NCBI GenBank assembly: GCA_965242615.1
Contig: CBDESR010000002.1
Location: forward strand, 1-64,000
Source: CBDBCU01 sp965242615
GTDB lineage: Bacteria > Chloroflexota > Dehalococcoidia > Lucifugimonadales > UBA3495
Direction: 5' to 3'
DNA: 64,000 nucleotides
This document shows positions 18,535-27,676 of the stretch, one piece after another. Under the pieces are notes generated by a model. The model was given only the letters and a program-made list of their open reading frames with translations. It was not told the DNA's origin and searched no databases. Position numbers and translations under genes: made by a program. Within the stretch, counting starts at the first letter, position 1, and each line of letters begins with the position of its first letter.

Positions 18535-18933
18535 CTAATCATTGCCGGCAACGGCCGCCGCCGGCAACAAGTCCCGCACCTCAATGCCCAGCAGTTTAGA
18601 CAAGGCAGCCGCCATATCCGGCGTAACTTCCTGCCGTTCCTCCAGAACCGCAGCCACCGTTTCCCGACTGCCCAGAAAGGGAATCAGGTCATCCTCGAAC
18701 AGCCCCAAAGCGTCCATCCGACCCTGAATCCGGCCGGCCGGGGACGGTTCCGGGATGGGGCAATGGATGTCCTCGTAGGCAAACACCAAGTCAGCGATGG
18801 CGTTCAGTTCCTCGTATTCGGGATTGCCCGGCCCGGCGTCCAGAATATCCGGGTTGGCCTTAAATAGCTCGTCAACCCGGGCTACGGCCGCATCCAGGTC
18901 GGCGTCGTTGTTGACTGCCGTGATTTTCGCCAT
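18535..18933 (-). CDS. higA: HigA-type antitoxin (HTH)
   Basis: A 132-residue antitoxin of the type II HigBA pair. The C-terminal half contains a lambda-repressor-like HTH (FLGSRETVAAVLEERQEVTP, then ALSKLLGIEVRDLL). The N-terminal half (VDELFKANPDILDAGPG, ELNAIADLVFAYEDIH) is the toxin-binding part usual in this HigA group. I placed the start at 18933 (MAKITAVNN), one base after the toxin stop. HigA represses its own operon and neutralises HigB. Toxin first, antitoxin second is the typical hig order. Confidence 0.85.
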   Translation of the reverse strand: MAKITAVNNDADLDAAVARVDELFKANPDILDAGPGNPEYEELNAIADLVFAYEDIHCPIPEPSPAGRIQGRMDALGLFEDDLIPFLGSRETVAAVLEERQEVTPDMAAALSKLLGIEVRDLLPAAAVAGND

Positions 18934-18934
18934 C

Positions 18935-19228
18935 CTACACCTCCAAGGCGTTGATACGGTCATATTCGGCGTGGTTGCCGATGAACCGCACATAAACGCG
19001 CTTCAGCCGGTAGTCAATGCGCGTTACCAGCCGATAATTGTTACCCTTGATGTTAAAGACAACCCGGTTGTCCCGGAGAATGCTGGCGCTGGGGTAGTCC
19101 GCTTTGACCTGTTGCGGATTGTCCCAGCTGGCCTTTTCCGCCCGGTCGTGCCAATCCTCTAAAGCCGGCCTGGAATCCGGGTGCCGTTCCCAAAACTCCC
19201 GCAAAGTCCCCTTGGTTAAGACTCTCAT
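18935..19228 (-). CDS. higB: HigB-type mRNA interferase toxin
   Basis: A 97-residue RelE-superfamily toxin that cleaves translated mRNA on the ribosome. Family signature stretches are TLREFWERHPDSR near the N-terminus, ASILRDNRVVFNIKGNNYRL in the core and RVYVRFIGNHAEYDRI at the end. The length is normal and the frame intact. The cognate higA follows after one base. The 19230-19290 region upstream contains ATATGATATGAT, which could be a -10/operator. Confidence 0.9.
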   Translation of the reverse strand: MRVLTKGTLREFWERHPDSRPALEDWHDRAEKASWDNPQQVKADYPSASILRDNRVVFNIKGNNYRLVTRIDYRLKRVYVRFIGNHAEYDRINALEV

Positions 19229-19387
19229 CAGTCTCCAATTCCATTGACCGCTTTAATGCCGTCAACCGCGCTTATCATATCATATCCTGGCCGCTTTACG
19301 GCGGTTTGACCCGGCGGCAATCCGGTTGTGCCAATACTTTCCGAAACCGCGCCAATCTTTCGGCTCCCCCGGTAAAGGCCGCAAATC

Positions 19388-19396
19388 TGCTATAAT
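19388..19396 (+). promoter_or_regulatory. Extended -10 promoter of the CoA-transferase gene
   Basis: TGCTATAAT, 32 bp before the ATG at 19429, with no convincing -35. Confidence 0.5.
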
Positions 19397-19428
19397 TCCC
19401 CCAACTTGCCGCCGGGAGAATTATCCCT

Positions 19429-20709
19429 ATGTCCCATCCCGAAACTGACACCGCCGCTTTGCCCTTGCCGCTGACCGGCATCCGCGTTCTCGACGCCACC
19501 CACATTGTCGCCGGCCCTTTCTGCTCACTGATTTTGGCGGATTTGGGGGCGGAGGTTATCAAGGTTGAGCGGCCGGGCAGCGGCGACCTGGCCCGGGGGC
19601 GCGGCCCTTACATTACCGCCGCCAACGGCAACGGCATAAATGACGCCGGGTCTGGCGGCGAAAACCCGCCCCAAGTCAGCGCCCGCTACTTGGGCGTCAA
19701 CCGCAACAAGAAAAGCGTTACCCTTGACTTGAGAAATCCCCGCTGCAAGGCGGCCTTTGAGCAACTGGTCAAAGCGTCGGATGTGCTGCTGGACAATTGG
19801 GGGCCGGGAGCCTTTGAGCGGTTGGGCTTGGGCTATGAACGGTTGCGGGAACTGAACCCCGGTCTGATTTACGCCAGCATTACCGGCTATGGCGACAGCC
19901 CCCCTTTGCAAGGCCCCTATTCCCGTTGGCCGGCCAACAACTTGGCAATCCAGGCTATGGCCGGTTGGATGGAACAGACCGGCGCCCCGGACGGCCCGCC
20001 GCAAAGCGTTGGCGACAATATCGGCGACTCCATTCCCGGCGTCTGGACAGCTTTGGGCATTGTGCTGGCTTTGGAAACCCGCCGTCAGACCGGACAAGGG
20101 CAGCGGGTCGATATGGCAATGTACGAATGTATGGCCGCCCATCTGGTCAGCAATATGAATGTCTATCAAGCTACCGGCCGCAGCATCGGCCGGGACATCG
20201 ACCGAATGGCTACCGCCGGCATCCCCCTGCGGGCCGCCGATGGTTATGTGGTGATGGCCGGAGCGCGGTTGGCGGAACGCTGGCGCGCCCTGTGGCAGCT
20301 GGTCGGCCGGCCGGAACTGGCTGCCGATGACCGCTATCTGGCTCCGGCTGATGGCGACTTTATCGCCGCAACAGTCATCCCGGCTATCGAGGAATGGTCA
20401 GCCCAACGCCCCAAATGGGAAGTTGCCGGCAAATTAACCGAACTGGGTTTCTCGATGGGGGTAGCCCAAACCATTGCCGACTTGGCCCATTGCCCCCATC
20501 TGGAGTCCCGTCAAATGTTTGTTGACACCGCCGACACCTTGGGCGGCCAATTCCGTTCCCTGCGTACCCCCATCCGCCTGACCGGGTGCGTTGAACCTCC
20601 GGCCGCCGCGCCGCCCACCTTGGGCCAGCACAACCGGGAAATCCTCGCTACCATCGGCGGCCTGACCGACGCGGAACTGGCTGCTTTGGAACAGGAAGGC
20701 GCGGTTTAA
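19429..20709 (+). CDS. CaiB/BaiF family CoA-transferase
   Basis: A class III CoA-transferase of 426 residues, moving CoA between carboxylic acids (the family of formyl-CoA:oxalate and carnitine CoA-transferases). Typical features are the start LTGIRVLDATHIVAGPFCS, GAEVIKVERPGSGD, NRNKKSVTLDLRNP, then LLDNWGPGAFERLGLGYE, where Asp of the DN pair aligns with the catalytic aspartate, and the C-terminal FRSLRTPIRL. An insertion of about 15 residues with INDAGSGG follows RGPYITA. Single gene with its own promoter. Substrate cannot be told; members of this family are abundant in environmental bacteria that degrade organic acids. Confidence 0.9.
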   Translation: MSHPETDTAALPLPLTGIRVLDATHIVAGPFCSLILADLGAEVIKVERPGSGDLARGRGPYITAANGNGINDAGSGGENPPQVSARYLGVNRNKKSVTLDLRNPRCKAAFEQLVKASDVLLDNWGPGAFERLGLGYERLRELNPGLIYASITGYGDSPPLQGPYSRWPANNLAIQAMAGWMEQTGAPDGPPQSVGDNIGDSIPGVWTALGIVLALETRRQTGQGQRVDMAMYECMAAHLVSNMNVYQATGRSIGRDIDRMATAGIPLRAADGYVVMAGARLAERWRALWQLVGRPELAADDRYLAPADGDFIAATVIPAIEEWSAQRPKWEVAGKLTELGFSMGVAQTIADLAHCPHLESRQMFVDTADTLGGQFRSLRTPIRLTGCVEPPAAAPPTLGQHNREILATIGGLTDAELAALEQEGAV

Positions 20710-20792
20710 GAGTTGGGCAAGTTTGGGGTGTCAGACTCCGGCGGAAGTTTTTGACCGGGAAGTGTTGCGCCTGAGCTATGAATTCACATTAT

Positions 20793-20812
20793 CACTTTCG
20801 TGGGAATGACGG
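20793..20812. repeat. Partial REP-type repeat (TTTCGTGGGAATGAC family)
   Basis: CTTTCGTGGGAATGACGG is a half copy of the palindromic GTCATTCCCAC-GAAAGTGGGAATCC repeat also found at 23636, 31208, 47300 and 56596. The surrounding 20710-20912 shows no gene. Confidence 0.6.
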
Positions 20813-20912
20813 TTGCGATAGGCTATAGCTCCGGGATACATCGGGTCTAACTTGTCGCAGCAAAGGACAACTCGCTGAAACCGTCACGGTCGGGCTTGGG
20901 TCAGGATGGGCG

Positions 20913-21503
20913 TCAGGCCGGAGCCGCTCCCGGAAAATCACTGACCAAGTCAATTCGTTCCGCTATGGGTTTCATGCTTTGGATGATGAAGCTGATGTGT
21001 TCGTCGAGGTCGACGCCTAATTCGGCGGCGCCTTTGTGAATGTCAGCGCGGTTGACCTCTTTGGCGAAGTTTTTGTCCCGGAGTTTGCGGTGGACGGAGC
21101 GGGGAGTGAGGTCGTCGAGGCTTTTGCCGGGGCGCACCAGGGCTACGGCGCGGATAAAGCCGGAGAGTTCGTCCACGGCAAAGAGGGTATGCTCCAGCAG
21201 GGACTCCCGGGGGATGCCGGTGTGTTCGCCGTGGGTCAGGAGGGCGCGGATGATGTCCTCAGGGTAGCCGTGTTCCCGCAGGATTTCCGCGCCGTAGGTG
21301 GGATGGGACTCGGGAGTGGGGCAGATTTCCCAGTCGAAATCGTGGAGCAGGCCGGCAATGCCCCAACGGTCGGCATCCGCGCCGTACTTGACGGCGTAGC
21401 CGCGCATCGCCGCCTCGACGGTGAGCAGGTGTTTCAGCAGCATATCGGTTTTAATGTGGCGGGACAGGAAGTCCAGGGTATGGTCGCGGTTCATTACATC
21501 CAT
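20913..21503 (-). CDS. HDIG/HD-domain metal-dependent hydrolase
   Basis: A 196-residue single-domain HD protein. The metal-binding signature is seen as LLHDFDWEI with a preceding His (LLKHLLTVE) and a following HG pair (LLTHGEHTGI) and D/E in AVDELSGF. HD proteins of this size hydrolyse phosphoester bonds, often of nucleotides. It begins 31 bp after the stop of trmI on the same strand, so the two probably form an operon and this protein may act on RNA or nucleotides. No membrane segment or signal peptide. Confidence 0.75.
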   Translation of the reverse strand: MDVMNRDHTLDFLSRHIKTDMLLKHLLTVEAAMRGYAVKYGADADRWGIAGLLHDFDWEICPTPESHPTYGAEILREHGYPEDIIRALLTHGEHTGIPRESLLEHTLFAVDELSGFIRAVALVRPGKSLDDLTPRSVHRKLRDKNFAKEVNRADIHKGAAELGVDLDEHISFIIQSMKPIAERIDLVSDFPGAAPA

Positions 21504-21533
21504 TGGGCAAGCCTCCGCTGATAGGTTGGCCGC

Positions 21534-22409
21534 TTATTCCGCCGGCAAGGATTGTTCCGTTGACTCCCTTTGCTCCGTCGGGGCCGGATTGCCGGCGGTG
21601 CCGATGATGCGCGGTTGGCAGCGTACGGCCGTGGTCAGAAAGCCGCTGTGGGCCACCATCCGATGAGCCGGGCGGACGCTGCGCTCGGTTACGTGCCAGG
21701 GGCGCAGCAAGGTTTCGATGGTTTCAATCAGTTGAAAGCGTCCATCGGCTTGCAGCTGCCCCACCAGTTGATGCACTTGCAAGATGGTCGGCAGAAAGCT
21801 GAGCAGTATCCCGCCCATCACCAAGGCATCAGCAACGCCGGCTACCGCCTGCCACGGTTCGGGAACATCAAGGATTACCCGGTCAATCTGGCGTTCCGGG
21901 ATACCCTGGTAGATGTCGCCGACGGTTACGGTCAGGTTGGCCGGATTGGGAATGACCCGGCGGATGTTGTCCATTGCCTTGGGGATGACCGCTTCGTCGA
22001 TTTCGTAGGTGCTGACCCGGCCCCGGTCGCCAACAGCCCGCAGCAGGGCGGCGGTCAAAGCACCGGAGCCAATGCCGGATTCGATGACGGTGGCCCCGGG
22101 GAAAATATCGGCAAAGGCGATGATGTTGCCTAGATCTTTGGGGTAGATGATTTGCGGCCCGCGCGGCATTTGCCGCACATAATCGCCCAAAGTGGGACGG
22201 ACCGCCAGCAGGATATGGCCGCGGTCGGTGCGATACCAGCCGCCGACGCTTTGGCCGAGCAGCCCGTCGTGGGCCAGCCGCCCCAAGTGGCTGTGAAAGG
22301 TCTGCCCGGCCGCCAAGGTGGTCAGGTAGCGGCGGCCTTTGCGGTCCAGCAGCAAGGCCAAATCGCCGTCGTGAAAGAAGTTGGGGTCAAGGTTGCGGTC
22401 AGCAGTCAA
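21534..22409 (-). CDS. trmI: tRNA (adenine-58-N1)-methyltransferase TrmI
   Basis: A Rossmann-fold methyltransferase making m1A58 in the T-loop of tRNA from S-adenosylmethionine. The N-terminal beta-domain reads GHILLAVRPTLGDYV and RGPQIIYPKDLG. The AdoMet motif is ESGIGSGALT, followed by YEIDEAVIPKAMDNIRR and the catalytic VILDVPEPW (D of LDVP). These are the signatures of the TrmI/Gcd14 family. The 291-residue length is slightly above the bacterial average because of a Pro/Glu-rich tail. Upstream of the HD gene. Confidence 0.9.
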   Translation of the reverse strand: MTADRNLDPNFFHDGDLALLLDRKGRRYLTTLAAGQTFHSHLGRLAHDGLLGQSVGGWYRTDRGHILLAVRPTLGDYVRQMPRGPQIIYPKDLGNIIAFADIFPGATVIESGIGSGALTAALLRAVGDRGRVSTYEIDEAVIPKAMDNIRRVIPNPANLTVTVGDIYQGIPERQIDRVILDVPEPWQAVAGVADALVMGGILLSFLPTILQVHQLVGQLQADGRFQLIETIETLLRPWHVTERSVRPAHRMVAHSGFLTTAVRCQPRIIGTAGNPAPTEQRESTEQSLPAE

Positions 22410-22503
22410 GCCAGCCCCCGGCTAAATCCCCGGCAAGGATTGTTCTGTGTGCTATGGTAGCGGCGAGCGGGGAATTTGTCGCCCCATTTAGGCGGCTTTA
22501 GTC

Positions 22504-23322
22504 CTAGCGGCGGCGATTGGGCTTGCGCTTGAAAATCCAATTGCGAAAGAGGGCAACGCCACCGACAGCGCCGACAATAAAAACAACCAGTACCGCCTGC
22601 TCACCGCTCAACCACCCTACTCCCGGCGCCAGATAACTCCAAGCTATAAGCCAGAGAACGGCTAATCCGACCCCGGAGAGAAAGGATGTGGTCAAGAGCC
22701 GACCCGGGATGGTAGCCGTGAACGAACGCCAAATTTGAGCGTAGCTGGCGTTGGCGGTCGGGACGATGCCAAAGTCATCGTCTCTATTACGACGGGTCTG
22801 GGTGACTCTGTTGCGAGGAGTCCGGGTGACGCCAGAGTCATCGCGTCTGTTGCGAGGGGTTGGGAGGATGCCGGGGACGTCATTGTAGTCGCCGCTATTA
22901 GGGGTTGGGAAAATGCCGGGGATGTCGTTGTAGTCGCCGCTATTAGGGGTTGGAAAGATGCCGGGGATGTCGTAGTCGCCGCTATTAGGGGTTGGGAGGA
23001 TGTCGGGGCCGTAACCTAGTGCGCTGATCGGGATATTCAGCACTTCCGCAGCAATGGCGGGATCCACATGGTTTATCCCCACCGGCGGAGTCGTTACCAG
23101 CACGGCCAAATCGTGAGCAGGGTCTTGGTAAGAGGCGTGGGCTTGCCGGTATCCAGATTCGCGACTGAACCGGACGCGGAACTGCGTTGCGCCGGCAATC
23201 ACTTGGTAGTTGGTAATGACGTGGCCTCCGTCGGAGACGAGAAATCCAGGACCCTGTCCGCGCTCCGTCCAGACGTAGCACTCAGCTGCTTTAACTGCCT
23301 GCTCCGAGTAGTCGAAGTACAT
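22504..23322 (-). CDS. Membrane protein with a degenerate trypsin-like protease domain and tandem repeats
   Basis: A 272-residue protein. The first 85 residues resemble the N-terminal barrel of HtrA/DegP proteases: GPGFLVSDGGHVITNYQVI and DPAHDLAVLV. The position of the catalytic histidine (usually TNxHVV) is glutamine here, and no serine lobe follows, so it should be inactive. Next come three 14-15-residue repeats of the form GIFPTPNSGDYNDIP, then an Arg/Asp-rich segment, and finally two membrane helices with a basic end (FKRKPNRRR). The topology suggests a C-terminal membrane anchor. It may be a binding protein built from a protease relic. No neighbour explains its role. Confidence 0.55.
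   Translation of the reverse strand: MYFDYSEQAVKAAECYVWTERGQGPGFLVSDGGHVITNYQVIAGATQFRVRFSRESGYRQAHASYQDPAHDLAVLVTTPPVGINHVDPAIAAEVLNIPISALGYGPDILPTPNSGDYDIPGIFPTPNSGDYNDIPGIFPTPNSGDYNDVPGILPTPRNRRDDSGVTRTPRNRVTQTRRNRDDDFGIVPTANASYAQIWRSFTATIPGRLLTTSFLSGVGLAVLWLIAWSYLAPGVGWLSGEQAVLVVFIVGAVGGVALFRNWIFKRKPNRRR
22855..23008 (-). repeat. 45-bp in-frame tandem repeats
   Basis: Units at 22855-22899, 22900-22944 and 22945-22986 (the last 3 bp shorter), plus a partial unit. They encode the PTPNSGDY repeats of the protease-like membrane protein. High nucleotide identity suggests recent expansion. Confidence 0.85.
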
Positions 23323-23371
23323 CTCGGCTTCCCTCAGTGTTGTTTGGCATCCGCCGTACAGAGTGTAAAAA

Positions 23372-23446
23372 TGGAGCGGGCGATGGGATTCGAACCCACG
23401 ACTCTTTGCTTGGGAAGCAAATACTCTACCACTGAGTTACGCCCGC
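23372..23446 (-). tRNA. tRNA-Gly (anticodon CCC)
   Basis: A full cloverleaf on the minus strand: the acceptor stem GCGGGCG pairs with CGCCCGC; the D-loop has CAGTGGTAGAG; the anticodon stem TTTGC/GCAAA encloses loop TTCCCAA (anticodon CCC); the T-arm has GGGTTCGAATCCC. Discriminator T, and CCA appears to be encoded at 23374-23372. It is the only tRNA I find in the window. Confidence 0.95.
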
Positions 23447-23635
23447 CCGCATTGGCGCCCGCATTGGACGGAAGGAATTATAACACACCCCGATACGGTT
23501 TGCCAACCCTGATACCGCCGCAATTTGCATTTGATTACTTTTCACCCACCCTGAACACGTTGCCGGTCAGGAATAACCAAAAGCAAACAGAACCTATGAG
23601 GATTTTGGCGCTATTACATAACTATCGACTTACTT

Positions 23636-23667
23636 ACCGTCATTCCCACTTTCGTAGGAATGACGGT
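23636..23667. repeat. Palindromic REP-type repeat
   Basis: An inverted repeat: ACCGTCATTCC and GGAATGACGGT around CACTTTCGTA. Same family as 31208 and 47300. Otherwise 23447-23695 holds no gene. Confidence 0.7.
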
Positions 23668-23695
23668 TTTAATGCGCCGAGGACGGCCGCGGCCG

Positions 23696-24484
23696 CTACT
23701 CCGGTGTTACTTGGGCAATGCCTAGATAGACGCCTTGGGGGTCTTTGATGAAGGCGAAGCGGATGTTGCCCTCCTGCGTTACCGGGACGATGATCTCCGC
23801 CCCCAAGCCTACCGCCTGCTGCAAACTGGCGTCGCAGTCGTCAACGCCCAGGTAGATGGACCAGTTGGGCGGCACTTCGCCCCACTCCGGCTTAATTCCC
23901 ATCATCCCGGCGATGGGCTGCTCGCCGTTCTTAAAGATGGTGTATTCCTCTTGTTCCGAGCCGACGTGTTCCAGGTTGGCCGTCCAGCCTAGAAAGTCGG
24001 CGTAGAACTGGCCGGCTTTAGCCGTTTCATGGGTGTAAAGCTCGTTCCAGCCCATGGCCCCGGGCTGATAGACCAGTTGGGCGCCGATATGCTCTTTGGG
24101 CTGCCAGAGGCCAAAGGCGGCGCCGGTGGGGTCGACGGCCATAGCCGTCCGGCCGGCGTCAAAGACATCGAACGGCTCCTGTATCAGGGAGCCGCCAACA
24201 GCCTTGACCCGGGCCGCGGCGGCGTCCACATCGGCAACGGCGATAAAACTCTCCCAATGGGCCGGGATGCCCTGTTCGCGCATCCCGGCGTCCATTTCGT
24301 AGAGGCCGACGACATTCTTGCCGTCCTTCTGGGCCATGGTATAGACCATATCCGGGCCGGCCGGGGCGTCGGTGTAAGTCCAGCCCATCAGTTGGGCGTA
24401 AAACTCTTTGGACGCCGCGGCGTCCGTAGTGGCAAGGTGGATCCAGCAAAAGTTTCCGGGGGCGTGGCTGTTCACTTCGACCAT
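23696..24484 (-). CDS. Two-domain VOC (glyoxalase/dioxygenase superfamily) protein
   Basis: A 262-residue protein made of two vicinal-oxygen-chelate domains. Domain 1 begins GNFCWIHLATTDAAASKEFY and ends with DPTGAAFGLWQP; domain 2 begins MGWNELYTHETAKAGQFY and ends with DPQGVYLGI. This arrangement is common in proteins annotated as glyoxalase/bleomycin-resistance-like or PhnB-like. Metal-ligand His/Glu residues appear at the expected strand starts (W-I-H and N-E-L). No signal peptide. The true substrate is not inferable. Monocistronic; start ATG at 24484. Confidence 0.8.
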   Translation of the reverse strand: MVEVNSHAPGNFCWIHLATTDAAASKEFYAQLMGWTYTDAPAGPDMVYTMAQKDGKNVVGLYEMDAGMREQGIPAHWESFIAVADVDAAAARVKAVGGSLIQEPFDVFDAGRTAMAVDPTGAAFGLWQPKEHIGAQLVYQPGAMGWNELYTHETAKAGQFYADFLGWTANLEHVGSEQEEYTIFKNGEQPIAGMMGIKPEWGEVPPNWSIYLGVDDCDASLQQAVGLGAEIIVPVTQEGNIRFAFIKDPQGVYLGIAQVTPE

Positions 24485-24655
24485 AAGGGAAAACTACTCC
24501 TGACCAAGATTTGGAACACCTGTGCCAATATACCGCAAAGCAGTTCCCGGCGTCAAGGCGCAACTGTCAGTGATTTCAGGCATTATCGCCGCCGCCCCCG
24601 TCGCTTGCGACGCCCTGGTTTGGAGAGCATCCCCGGATTTATCCCCTCGCCGCAG

Positions 24656-26498
24656 CTAATTAGCTCCCGGCAAAGCAACTTCCCACAGCGCGCCCTCCGC
24701 CGTGAACTGTCCCGTGCGAATTTCAGTAATGGGATAATTCGGCAGTTCCACCACCGCCAGGCATTTTCCGTCAAACCAATGCCCCCGCCGGTTAAAGTCA
24801 AAATCCAAATTGCTGAAACCGTGCGGCCGCCGTTCCGCCGGCAAATCCTCCGGGTTCTCCGGGATTAGATGCAGAAAGAACCGGTCGGCAACATCCGCCG
24901 GGGCACAACTTTCCTTGAAATAATACAGGGCATTATCATAGCGGTACAGGTCAAAAATCCCCCGCGTCAGCGGTGCCCCGGCTTTCCCCCGGGCCACCGT
25001 TTGATACGCCGCCCGATAATAGTCCGCATCCAGGTCCAGACGGACGCTCCACAAGGGAACTTCCCGGAAATCGTCCTGGCCGGTGTAGATTTGGGCAATG
25101 GGATAGTCCGGCAGCTCGACCACCGCTACACACTTCCCGTCGCCGGACAGAAACCCTTTTCTCTTATCCTCATACCTGAAGTCCAGATTCTGGAAGCCCC
25201 TGGCCCGGTGGTCTGCCGGCAGGTCCGCCGCATCAATCGCCAATATATGCAGAAAAAACCGCTCCTCCAGCTCCAGCCCGCGGGCGCAAGCAGAATTCTT
25301 TACATAATCCAGCCATCCCGGCCGATAATAGAGATCCCAGTAACCGGCCGACACCGTCGGCTGGGTAGTCAACCGAGTCTGATACTCCCGCTGCAAGGCC
25401 GCATCAAACTGCCGATCTAAAACGGCCAGCCCGATACTGCCCCCGGCCACCAGCAGGCAAACCGCCGGCCACGCCACCGCCAGGAATGGTATCCCCACCT
25501 TCCGGCCCGGCGACCGACCTTCGACTTGGGGGGGGGGTACAATCAACCGCGACCTCCGGCCCTGCCCCAACCCGGCTGACCCGCCGCCACCAAGTCCGCC
25601 ACGGCTCCCGGCCGCCATCCCGCAACGCCTGGAGTCCGTAAAGAAAAGCCGCCAATCCCAGCAGGTATTCTACTATTTCACTGAATGTCCAGTAGGCGTC
25701 TTCCTGATTTAGCAAAGTAAAAGTGCCGCGCACACTGAATATCGCCCCGCTCAGCATAACAAGCGCTACGACGGCCAGCAGCAGCCTTTTATCCCGGGTC
25801 AGCAGGGCGACTCCCAGGAAAATCCCCATAATCGGGAGAAATGCCCCACCCTCCACAGCAATGGCTTCCGCCAGGGAAACCTCCCGGTGCAGCATTGCCG
25901 CCATTGCAAAGAAAAAAGCCAGCCAAAGGGACGGCAAAGGCAACTTGCCCAACCGGTATTTCCCCACAAGGAAAGCCGCTACCGTTGCCACGCACCCCAG
26001 CTCTGGAAGCCGGTGTATGAGCATTTGAAAGAGCCAGAATGAAATGATATTATGGAAGTTAGTCTCACCCTGATGATTGACTTCCTCCACAAAGCCCGGA
26101 GTAGCAAATCCAAAGATATGCTGACCCCAACTAATCTCCTCGCCGGCAATAAAGAATAGACCCAGTGCCGCCAGAATATAAACCGGCGCAGCCCGCCCCA
26201 CAGCCACCGCAGCCAGCAGCAGTGCCAAACCAGCCCCGACAAACAAAGCCGCCGTCAGCCGCTCAACCAGCGTTCCCTCCCTCTCCCCTCCCGCCAGATC
26301 GCTGTAGCCGGCAATTCCATAAAAATAGAGCAGCGTCAATGCATTCAGGCAAAAGACCGTAAAGCTGAACAGGGACAGCCGGCCGTAGAGACCCGGTGCC
26401 GCCGCCGTAATCCCGCCCTCCGTCACTACCGCGCGCATTGCCTTGCCCCCAGCGGCAATAACCCGTGCCGCCGCCAAACGAAAATTAAGCCAAGGCAT
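24656..26498 (-). CDS. Polytopic membrane protein with two C-terminal FFLH-repeat domains, broken at a poly-C tract
   Basis: A paralogue of 33814-35646. The N-terminal 320 residues contain about nine membrane helices, including AGEEISWGQHIFGFATPGF with conserved Glu and His. Another helix follows, then a duplicated soluble module; each copy has RFFLHxIP, DLPAERRPHGFSNLDFDF, DGKC and AVVELPxYPIxEIRTGQF. The two halves are in different frames, switching exactly at ten C (25528-25537). Nine or twelve C would join them, giving about 613 residues. ATG at 26498 follows GGAG. The soluble module should face the outside. No named family is known to me; transport or glycan-related membrane enzymes are possible. 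Confidence 0.65.
25528..25537. repeat. 10-nt G/C homopolymer inside the membrane protein gene
   Basis: A G run on the plus strand, located in the linker between the membrane domain and the repeat modules. The paralogue at 33814 has no such tract there and is in frame. Confidence 0.9.
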
Positions 26499-26669
26499 AT
26501 CCTCCGCTCCGTCCGCTGTAGTAAGCTGGAATTATAGCCGCGCCGGCCCCGTTATCAAGCCGCCAAGTATATGCAATTGCCTTGGGGACGGACAGCCCCC
26601 AATTGCCCCCGCCCCCCAATTTGATATATAATACTCCCTGGAAACACCAACCCCCCACAAGGAGCTACT

Positions 26670-27470
26670 ATGACTTCCCTGGACGCAAGATTTCAACAGG
26701 GTCAGCAGATGCGCGCCACTATGGCCGCCGGCGACCCCAGCCACTTCACCCTGCCCGGCATCGACCAGTTGGCCCCCGACCTGAAACGCATCGTTGACGA
26801 AGCCCTTTTCGGCTCCATCTGGAACCGCCCCGGCCTCGATGTTACCCAACGCTGCATCTGCACTATGTCCGCGTTGATGGCGATGGGCCAACTCCCCTTG
26901 CTCCACCGCCACATCGAGCGCGCCCTCAACCTCGGCCTCACTCCCGCCCAGGTCGTCGAAGTTTTCATCCAGATGACCTTTTATGTCGGCGTCCCCTCCG
27001 TGGAAACCGCCCTCCGCACTGCCAAGGAAATTTTCGACGAGCGCGGCATCCGTTTCACCCCCACCGAAGTGTACGACCCTGACCGCTCCGCCGATGACCT
27101 ATACCAGTTGGGCCTGGCCACCCATGAGGAACACATGGGGGACATCACCATCTATTACACCGGCGACCCCAATACCCCCGAAATGCAGCTCGAGCGGCTC
27201 ATTAACGAATACAATTGGGGCGCCATTCATACCCGCCCCCACCTCGACGCCAAAGCCCGCTCGATGTGTTCCCTGGCCGCCCTGACCGTGATGGGCCACT
27301 ACGACCGCCAACTCCGCCGCCGCATTGCCGGCGCCTTGCGGGTGGGAATGACTCCCATCGAAATTATGGAAGTATTCATCCAGCTCACCCTCTACGGCGG
27401 CTACTTCAACACCCGCACCGCCATGCGTATCGCCCGCTCCGTATTCAGCGAGGAGGGCATCGCCGAGTAA
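26670..27470 (+). CDS. Carboxymuconolactone decarboxylase family protein, two CMD domains
   Basis: A 266-residue protein with two copies of the AhpD/CMD all-helical fold. Copy 1: PGLDVTQRCICTMSALMAMG ... TPAQVVEVFIQMTFYVGVP; copy 2: HLDAKARSMCSLAALTVMG ... TPIEIMEVFIQLTLYGGYF. Each ends in the TAxR(I/T)A helix. The family includes 4-carboxymuconolactone decarboxylase of the beta-ketoadipate pathway. The alpha/beta hydrolase downstream (27677) resembles 3-oxoadipate enol-lactonase, the next step, which supports an aromatic or related ring-cleavage route, though neither is specific. TATAAT at 26637-26642 lies 27 bp before the ATG, and AAGGAG precedes it. Confidence 0.85.
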   Translation: MTSLDARFQQGQQMRATMAAGDPSHFTLPGIDQLAPDLKRIVDEALFGSIWNRPGLDVTQRCICTMSALMAMGQLPLLHRHIERALNLGLTPAQVVEVFIQMTFYVGVPSVETALRTAKEIFDERGIRFTPTEVYDPDRSADDLYQLGLATHEEHMGDITIYYTGDPNTPEMQLERLINEYNWGAIHTRPHLDAKARSMCSLAALTVMGHYDRQLRRRIAGALRVGMTPIEIMEVFIQLTLYGGYFNTRTAMRIARSVFSEEGIAE

Positions 27471-27471
27471 A

Positions 27472-27612
27472 ATGGCTAACATCGCCGCCGGCCCCAACCT
27501 CGAACTGTCCCGCACCGTCGGCAAGATTGAAAGCTTCCTTGCCGAAATCCGCTGGACTAACCGCATCCTGGTCGGCGGCGTCATCCTGCTGATTATCAAG
27601 GAATGGCTCTAG
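27472..27612 (+). CDS. Small membrane protein (46 aa)
   Basis: A short reading frame beginning just after the CMD stop. It has an amphipathic helix (LELSRTVGKIESFLAEIRW) followed by a single membrane helix (ILVGGVILLIIKEWL) at the very C-terminus. Codon use has the G/C-ending bias of its neighbours, which supports it being real. Tail-anchored topology. It is probably part of the CMD-hydrolase-PrpD operon. Function unknown. Confidence 0.5.
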   Translation: MANIAAGPNLELSRTVGKIESFLAEIRWTNRILVGGVILLIIKEWL

Positions 27613-27676
27613 CCCCTGTTGAGCTGAACCGCCGGCCGCCGCCGGCCATCCCCTACCCAACAACCCGGGAGCTGCT

